Assembly (NCBI RefSeq): GCF_029227915.1 | Contig: NC_079886.1 | Span: forward strand, 24,094,501 to 24,158,500 | Direction of reading: 5' to 3' | From: Hydractinia symbiolongicarpus | Taxonomy: Eukaryota; Cnidaria; Hydrozoa; Anthoathecata; Hydractiniidae | DNA: 64,000 nucleotides | Shown: positions 57,081-64,000 of the stretch, in pieces | Layout: each line of letters opens with the position of its first letter | Position numbering within the stretch: position 1 is the stretch's first letter | Made by a program: the position numbers and the translations under genes | The notes under the pieces: generated by a model | Databases searched by the model: none | What the model was told of the DNA's origin: nothing | Seen by the model: only the letters and a program-made list of their open reading frames with translations

Positions 57081-60000
57081 ATGACGTCATTGTGGGTGTG
57101 TTTACTTTCACACGTATTGGCATTTACATCAGCTCATGGTAAGGTCCATATTTTTAAGCTGAAACATTTAAATATGTTTACAAACCTACGAAAAAGAGCG
57201 TACCACGCCAGCTGCCACATGTTGATAGATATTGATTCAGACGTGTTTTTTTAATATATTTGTTTCTCTCTTACTTAAAAAGTTTAACACGGTCTGAAGT
57301 AGCAACTTTGAAATTTGTTAAAGTTCCTTGGGCTTATAAAGCTATTTGCAAGAATTCTTTGAAATAAAAAAGAGTGGCCATTTTCAAGGTATCATTTACA
57401 GAAATTTAAAATTTATTTTTAAAAAAATATGTTAGAAAAAAACATGTAAATGCTTTGTCTTGTTGAAATTCATGACTTTATGAATTATTAAATTTATGAT
57501 TTATGTCTTTACCAGCAACTTTACCATTTTCAGTTCTAAATTATGACTCTGTCACGATATGCGATGGTATGATGAAGCAAATTAAGTGTCCACGCAATGA
57601 AAACATTCACGTCTTGCAAGGCTTTTATGGAAAATGGAGAAATCATGATTGCAAGGGACAACATCCTGATCCAGACAATCTACCAACATGCAGTGAAGAT
57701 AGAAAAAAAACAACAATGATAGCTAGAAACATTTGTCAAGGAAAGAATACCTGTAAACTAGCTGCTGATAAATCTATATATGGTCAACCATGTCCAGAGA
57801 ATAGAGCTTATTTATATGTAACCTTCTTTTGCTTGGCACCTGGATATAAACTGAAACATGAGAAAAGCTCCTCGAATGAGGAGGTAGTAACAGTACCTAG
57901 CCATGGTTTTATAGTGCAGGAAGCTAAACACAATCTTAAAACTGAAGAGGACAAAAAGAAGAAAGAAGATATAGCGAACAAAAAGATTATTTTACCTCCT
58001 GGAAATCCAACTCCAGGAGTTTTTAAAGAAGAAAAAGTTGAAGAAAAATCAAAAAGTTTAATTTCCAATGAAAGCACACCTGAATCTTTCGAATTAGTTG
58101 AAGGAGAGGCCTCGCAGAAATCACAACTACCAAATTTAGAAGACATTAAAAGGAAGGAGACAGAAGGTATGAATGTTTAATAAGACGAAATTTTAAAATT
58201 TTATTATGACGAGGTAAGCTACTTCCAGACTAGATGTCTCACAAATCAAAAAGTGTGCGGTAACCTTTACCGTCAGTGAGTAACGGAGTAAATCCTTTAA
58301 TTTTTGCATATTCCACACACGTGGAATATCGAGTTCTTTGGAGATAAAAAATATATATAATTGATTTATGGAGGGAGGGAGATGGGGGGGAGTAAAATCT
58401 AAAGACCAGAATTTTAGCTTACATTCTTAAATTCAAGTGCCCAAGAAATCTTTATATGCTGTTATATAAAAAAAGATGTGAGAATTACAATAAGTAAATC
58501 AGAAAAATAATTTCAGGGACTAACAGTTAAATTATCGTTATTCTTTATCTTTTTTCTTTGGAAGCTTTTCGTTTTATCGTGTTGATATTTTTAGAGAAAG
58601 GAATTCGAGGAAGTACAATCTGCAATGGTCAATCAAAGCTAATCGCTTGTTTACCTGAAGAAGGCATTAAAGTTCATTATGCATTTTATGGTAAAAAGAC
58701 TGGTAAAGATTGCAAAGGGGACTTACCATATAAAGACGAATCTCCAACGTGTTCAGCATTGGATGCCAAAAGTAATGTTGAAAATTCCTGCAATGGAAAG
58801 CAAACATGCCTCTTGTTTGCTGATGACAATATCTACGGGAAATCTTTATGTCCGAATGTTAACAAGTATTTGTATTTAAAATATTCTTGCATCCAGATGC
58901 CAACAGATTTGCCATCCATGCCTGTGAAGTTGACACCACAGGAAGACTTAGAAGAAGATGCAGTATCTAGGTCAACTACTCCAGGTAGGTGCATTGTAGA
59001 TCAGTTTCTAGTTTGCTTCGCCCTCTTTTCTATGAAGTTAAACCCATAAAAATTATTGATTCCACTTGTTAAAAAATCATGATTTAGAAAAAAATAAAAA
59101 ACATTTTTTCAATCAGTCCAGAATCAAAATCAATTTTTTAAGACTTGTTATTGAAAAAATTGTTAGTGAAAAAAAGTTCCTTGTCTGTTTGGAATACGAA
59201 TTTATTTCGTAACATAAGCAAAGACGTTGTGTGATGGTATTAAATAGTATAATAGTGTGAAATAAGTTTTTTCTTGAAATTTGTTCCTCACATTATTGGT
59301 TTATCTTCGTTTTGTGAATACGCAATAAAATAATCTTCTGTTATATTGTAAAAAAAACGACCAGATCTTTCCACGCCTTGTCAGCAATCTCTAACTAAGT
59401 TTTCAATACGAAACTTGCTTGGCATTTTATCATTTAATGATAAAATGCAAGCATGATTTAATTGTTAAAGCCTCACTATATTAAGGATCCGGATTGTCTA
59501 TCTTTAAATCGAAGAATAGATCTAAAAATAAAGTAAATAAAAGATGAGCATGCGCAGTATACACTTGTAGTTGTATATATAGATTTTAGAGAGAAGAAGG
59601 GATGTTCTTGCGTTTTAAGACATACAAACATTGAAATATTTTACATGAGGACATTTTGTCTGGTGTTATATAACTTAACAAAATTTAAAACCAAGACCAC
59701 AAACGAGTGCCTTATTGCAAACCGTTAAGTTTTAATTTGATGTTGTTGTTGTTATCTTTGTTGTTTTCGTCGTTGCTGTTGTCGTCGTTGTTGTTATCGT
59801 GGTTGTCGCTTTTGTTGCTACCGTCATTGTTGTTTTTGTCGTTTTTTGTTTTTTATTGTTGTAGCCGTTGTCGCCGTTTGACCTCGTCGTATTTTTGTTT
59901 TTGTTGTTGTCGTCGTTTCCGTTGTGGTCTTCGTTGCTGTCGTCGTTTTTCCCTGTCGTCGTGCTTGTCATCGGCTTTGTTGACGTCGGCGTGCTTATTG

Positions 60001-60372
60001 TTGCTATCGTTGTCGTTGTTTTTATCGTCGTTGTTGTTTTCGTTAAGTAGTCTGTACCACTTTTATTTTTCAGAAAAACAAAACACAACGGTCAAGATAT
60101 GTAATGGAGACAGGCGAACCATCAGTTGTGAACGAGATGTTGGCGTTCAAATCCTCTCTGCTTTTTATGGTAAAGAAAATGGCAAAGATTGTAGAGGTGA
60201 TTTGGGTTATCGAGATGACATTCCTGAATGCAGTAACCCACGTGCTATGGACTCGGTTAAATTTTTATGCGAAAGTAGGAAATCTTGTGACTTAGCGGCT
60301 GAAAATGAACTATTTGGCGATGACGTTTGTCCAGGTGTCAATAAATATTTGAAAGTGGTATACAGTTGTTGA
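57081..60372 (+). CDS. Secreted three-domain SUEL/rhamnose-binding-lectin-type protein
   Basis: Exons 57081-57138, 57534-58166, 58595-58984 and 60074-60372; phase-1 junctions; 459 aa. The signal peptide is MTSLWVCLLSHVLAFTSA. Domain 1 (exon 2): CPRNENIHVLQGFYGKWRNH, CQGKNTCKLAADKSIYGQPC, NRAYLYVTFFC, followed by a linker of about 100 residues rich in Lys/Glu (KTEEDKKKKEDIANKK, PTPGVFKEEKVEEK). Domain 2 (exon 3): GIKVHYAFYGKKTGKDCKGD, CNGKQTCLLFADDNIYG, NKYLYLKYSC, then an acidic Thr/Ser/Pro linker. Domain 3 (exon 4): GVQILSAFYGKENGKDCRGD, CESRKSCDLAAENELFG, NKYLKVVYSC, stop. The acceptors of exons 2-4 end in TTTTCAG or TTTTTAG. It is head-to-head with the two-domain gene and clearly a paralogue. 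Confidence 0.85.
59740..60052 (+). repeat. (GTTGTC/GTTGTT)n trinucleotide repeat before the last lectin exon
   Basis: Long run of TTG/TCG/TTT triplets ending about 20 nt before the final acceptor; it may serve as an extended pyrimidine-rich tract. The Leu/Ser-rich frame on this strand and the Thr-rich frame on the other are artefacts of the repeat. Confidence 0.8.
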
Positions 60373-61590
60373 CAGTACTGTTTGTTGACGCGTCATCGTT
60401 TTTATGTACACTATTCACGAATTTTTTATTTATAAATGCATCTTAGCTTTTATCACAAATCTCAGATAATATTTTTATATATATATACTTGATTACATTT
60501 TTATCGTATAAATCTTTTTTTTTTTTGTTATATCACGTTGTCTGTTTTTTGTATATTTCTCTTGCTTCTTGAAAGAATGAATAATTTATCTTTTCAGATA
60601 TTTTCTATGCCGAGAGGGGTTAATCAGTACTAAATTCTGCCACGAGATCGAAAAAAAAATCTCTATGGTTAAAATTAAAATGATTGCATTTCGTTTAAAA
60701 TTAAGTTTCTTACTACAAAATTTACTCAGTTGATAACTTTAAGTTTATTGATATACCGCACATTGTTAGCGCCCGGGCGTATTTGTTTCAGTATTTTTTT
60801 GGAAATTTTAAGCTGGGCGGTTTAAGATTGTTTGTTTTCTGGCTAGTACTAAATTGATGTACTATTTGTGTAATCTATTTATTCAGAGATCAAGAGTTAT
60901 AGTGTTTACTTGTGAGCTTGTCTCTTACACAAGTGGATGTTTTTTGTCATTGAAGAAAGTTTCAAATTATAACGGAAATTTTTTCTGACATCACTTTACA
61001 AAGTTCCCGCCAAAACAAGGACCGCGAGCTGATGTGTGTGCATACGTGTCATCTTGATATGATATCTCAACATTTGTATATTTATGTTACTAATAAAAAC
61101 TAAAGAAATCTCAAACCTGACATTTATGTATCTTTGGTTTCTATTCTAGAGTAAAAAGTTCGAGTTATCCAAATAAATTAGCCTCAAAGAGACTATATAA
61201 AATGGGAGTTAAAGAATGTTCGAGTTATCCAAGGTTCGAATTAACCGGAGTTATTTAAAAGAAAGTATTAACGTTCAAGGAACCGAAGAATATGGTTCCA
61301 GTAGTGAAAGTTTGAGTTATCGGGTGTAATATACACACACTAAAACCAAGGTTGAGCGATTAGACATCCGTTTTTTTTTCCGCAGTAAATAAGCCAAAAT
61401 GATTTTCATTAGCATCGGCAAGTTCGACGAGTTCGATAGTCAAGTTGGCGAGTTCATTTTAACTACCATAATAAAAACACACATTTGACATCGCAGTTTT
61501 AATAGGAAATCGTACATTCATAAAAATTTATTCTTGAAAATTTAAAAATTCTTTTATACGGTGTAGGAAATTTGTTTTTTAATAATTACT
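60373..61590. other. Spacer downstream of the lectin gene
   Basis: No gene seen. AATAAAA-like signals occur at about 61094. A repeat with TTCGAGTTATCCAA and inverse-like TTCGAATTAACCGGAG motifs (about 61155-61330) resembles the ends of the TA-inserting MITE at 48.9 kb. Confidence 0.45.
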
Positions 61591-61595
61591 AAAAA

Positions 61596-61690
61596 CAACC
61601 TCGTTCTCAGGGCTTTTTGCTTTTTTGATGAATTTGTTGTTGGCCGCTTTGTAATAATGGCTCAGGGCCACAAGGCCATGAGGTTGTAGT
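61596..61690. mobile_element. CCTCGTCC-family MITE copy
   Basis: CAACCTCGTTCTCAGGGCTT at the left and CCACAAGGCCATGAGGTTG at the right. The centre (TTGTAATAATGGCTCAGG) is the inverse of that in the copy at 4154. Confidence 0.75.
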
Positions 61691-62402
61691 AAAAACATTT
61701 TTCTGATAAGCAACGCATTTTTTCAAATCGACCTCCGTGTTACCTTAATGTATAGAAAATAATAGTATCGTTTGCTTACCTGTGTTTCAGAAGTTCTATT
61801 TTTCTTATTTTTCTTACAAAGTCTGTCATAGAAAAGCATGGTTAGTTATTTCTCCAACATTAACATTCCAACATAATCACCAGCAGACTGCTTGAAAAGT
61901 TTATCATGCCATGACAAATGAAATACATACCTGGTCGCTATGACAACAATTTGTTGACGTCAAAAGAAATAATACCCGGTTTAACCAGAGTGCAGAGTTC
62001 GTATTATTTAATCCGACAAAGACTAAGCCGCTTTTCCACTTAACATTTAGGCCGTCTGTCAACCTTTCCTATAGTGATTAAGCTTTCCATTTTTCTGATT
62101 AGAAGTACGGTTTGACTGGCAGGTTTGTTGAATCGTTTATAATATCTGGCAGTTTACTACTCCCGTTGAGACTTGTGATCACACTGCCTTGGAGAAAATA
62201 TATTGTCATCCTATGGACATGTTAATAAATTAGCTCATCTGACCAGCTACCAAATCTTTCTAATTAGTTGTAGCAAGCTGTTGTTAAGAGCATTGCTAAG
62301 ACAGAGACGACAAAAAGAACATTCCCTGTCTCCAAATTACAGAGTTTTTAGGAGATACAACAAATGTTGTTTACAACAAAAGGCTTAAAGATATTAAAGG
62401 TG

Positions 62403-62617
62403 CATATAGGTGAATATTTATCATAGCAGATCCGTATTTCATTCTCATTCTTTCATTCTTCTATTTCATTCATGTTATCCGATAAACAAAGTAGTTCTTC
62501 TTCAATATGACTTGCACGCATTATACTCGTCCGTCATGATCAGAGGTCTGATCAGGGTGAAGCATTCTCTGTTGAGAATGAAATACGGATGTGCTATGAT
62601 AAATATTCACCTATATG
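62403..62617. mobile_element. Foldback element with 45-bp terminal inverted repeats
   Basis: The arms at 62403-62447 and 62573-62617 are inverse complements with one mismatch by eye (outer end CATATAGGTGAATATTTATC). The 125-bp interior contains AACAAAGTAGTTCTTCTTCA, which recurs as a direct repeat at about 62758. Confidence 0.85.
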
Positions 62618-62659
62618 TATACACACCATCCGGATAAACTATCTGAGTTCATCGCTAAC

Positions 62660-62790
62660 ATATTGCCGCACGTAGTGTAGTGGGTTCGTCTGCAGCTCCC
62701 AGTTCTGGGGACCGCGGACCGAATCCCGCTCACTGCTTGGCAGTATGTTAGTGATGAACAAAGTAGTTCTTCTTCAATATACTAAAGGTA
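62660..62790 (+). mobile_element. Possible tRNA-like SINE fragment
   Basis: CGTAGTGTAGTGGGTTCGT (A-box-like) followed by GGACCGAATCCCGC (B-box-like) about 35 nt on, then GTTAGTGATGAACAAAGTAG. It does not form a full tRNA by eye. It carries the 28-bp repeat also found inside the foldback element at 62403. Confidence 0.45.
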
Positions 62791-64000
62791 ATTTCAAATA
62801 ATGATATTTTTTGTGGAGTCAAAGGGTAAGTTAAAGGCACGCCTGGCATGTCCTATTTTTTTATTTATTTTCATAGAATAAACTTCACAAATGTTTACGA
62901 CATTGTTATCAAAAAGATTCCAGCGAAAAAAGAGCCTTGTGTTTTTTTTAGATCTCCAACTTTGCTTCTTTGCACATGGCGACAACCTCTAAAACTAAAC
63001 AACTAACTAAACGACATCATTTTTCATCTTATGCTGTGAGTTCAACGGAAAGCTCTGCTTAAGACCTTCAATGTTGTCTCTTTTTTACAATGTTGTCTCT
63101 TTTTTACATTAGGACGGCGATCGCTTACCCGATGTACTAACTAACAAGTAAAAAATACTCTCATATGATATAAACTAGTAATGGAAGTAAAAAGACAAAT
63201 TCATAAAACTTGTGATTCCACACAGCAATATAATACTGACGTACATAATGACTTAAAAGTTTAATGTAAAAGAAACAAACTTTTTTTTCAGGTTTTTTGC
63301 AAAAAAATTCACGGCATATAACAAAAAAATCCATTCCATGAAAATTTTTGGAGTTCTCCGGGAGTAATTCTCTGGAGGAATAATTCTCCGGGGGCAATCT
63401 TCCGGGGGGGGGCAATTTACTGGGGCGTAATTCACCAGGCGGCAACTCTCCAGGGGGGGGGGGCAATTCACCTAGTACCCCCGTAAAAATATATGGATAA
63501 TAATAATTTTTAGATAGTTTACTTTCGCCATCGATATATAATGTTATCGTATAAAAAATCATTAAAAAAAATTAAAGTTAAGGAGTATGCATATGAGCTG
63601 TCTCTTGTAACTCTGACTTCTTAAAATTGATTTTAGCAAAGATCTCTGTCAACCTATAATGTAAACATAAATTTTTCAAAGTAGTTTGAAGTACCTACAT
63701 AATCAAAGACTCAGGTTAAGAAATAACGTATTTCTTATAGCGAAAAAGACATGTAGCGATTAAGGAGACCCCATCATTTGATTGGGGTCTAGTGAGGAAA
63801 AAAAATTCAAAAATATTAGCCCTCCACATTGGTCAAAATTGACGCCAAATTTTAACACTACTAAATAATCTTAGAAAGATCACTTGAGGCTTGCTCCATC
63901 ATTTAGTGGGCTTTCATAATATTTAAAAAAATTGTAAAATAAGGAATGTTAAGCCTGGAGAAGTTTTCGTCCAAAGATTAAATGTAAAAATTAATTCATT
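62791..64000. other. Terminal spacer with an ~18-bp G-rich degenerate repeat
   Basis: Between about 63345 and 63480 there are repeated (A/T)ATTCTCCGGGGGCAAT-like units with G runs, giving a spurious Pro-rich minus-strand frame (63161-63562). Nothing recognised in the rest. Confidence 0.5.

Noticed and set aside
59707-60050. Leu/Ser-rich frame resembling a multi-pass membrane protein fused to the last lectin domain
   Set aside because: It is a TTG/TCG trinucleotide repeat in the intron; a good acceptor at 60073 gives an in-phase join to the preceding lectin exon.
62660-62745. tRNA gene
   Set aside because: A- and B-box-like motifs are present, but no consistent acceptor stem or anticodon arm is seen.
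63161-63562. 133-codon Pro-rich ORF as another nematocyst protein
   Set aside because: The Pro-rich part comes from a degenerate G-rich DNA repeat; there is no signal peptide, Cys pattern or splice context.

Overview
The window is AT-rich eukaryotic nuclear DNA: short introns, GT-AG splice sites, AATAAA signals, and LINE, SINE, Helitron and MITE copies. It most likely comes from a cnidarian, probably a medusozoan/hydrozoan. Several exons carry the cysteine pattern C-x3-C-x3-C-x3-C-x3-CC of the minicollagen cysteine-rich domain (CRD), together with polyproline and Lys/His-rich tails, which is the hallmark of cnidarian nematocyst capsule proteins. Exon models below were built by hand from splice sites and reading phase; no alignment or RNA data were available.

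Layout. 0.2-2.2 kb (+): a TIM29 homologue and an uncharacterised class I methyltransferase. 2.5-8.2 kb: repeats (a decayed LINE interrupted by a MITE, tRNA-like SINE pieces, a truncated Harbinger transposon). 10.6-12.2 kb (+): a single-exon GnT-IV (MGAT4-type) glycosyltransferase. 14.0-20.9 kb (-): the nematocyst-type locus. 22.8-28.6 kb (-): an 11-exon DNAJC1/ERdj1 gene. 29.9-33.0 kb (-): a LINE lacking its catalytic core and split by a SINE. 35-37 kb: a mini-Helitron and a DNA transposon with long inverted termini. 37.6-41.7 kb (+): two unrecognised genes. 44.0-44.7 kb (-): a two-exon Ptf1a-type bHLH gene. 50.3-52.7 kb (-): a three-exon secreted Cys/Asp-rich protein. 54.2-60.4 kb: a divergent pair of secreted SUEL/rhamnose-binding-lectin-type genes with two and three domains. 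The rest is repeat-rich spacer.

The most unusual element is the locus at 14-21 kb. One promoter and 5' UTR exon, one signal-peptide exon and one acidic Asp/Ala/Pro exon are followed by five tandem exons. Each of these has its own stop codon, each starts at a splice acceptor in the same phase (phase 1), and none has a convincing signal peptide of its own. Two follow the preceding stop codon by only 64 and 170 nt. The simplest reading is one gene with five mutually exclusive terminal exons, which would put one signal/propeptide/acidic head on five different Cys/Pro-rich, Lys/His-tailed bodies (predicted precursors 343 to 529 aa). This would be a splicing-based way to diversify nematocyst wall proteins.

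Other points of interest are five mini-Helitron-like copies or relatives, at least 16 copies or fragments of one palindromic CCTCGTCC MITE family, and several cases of one element nested in another.
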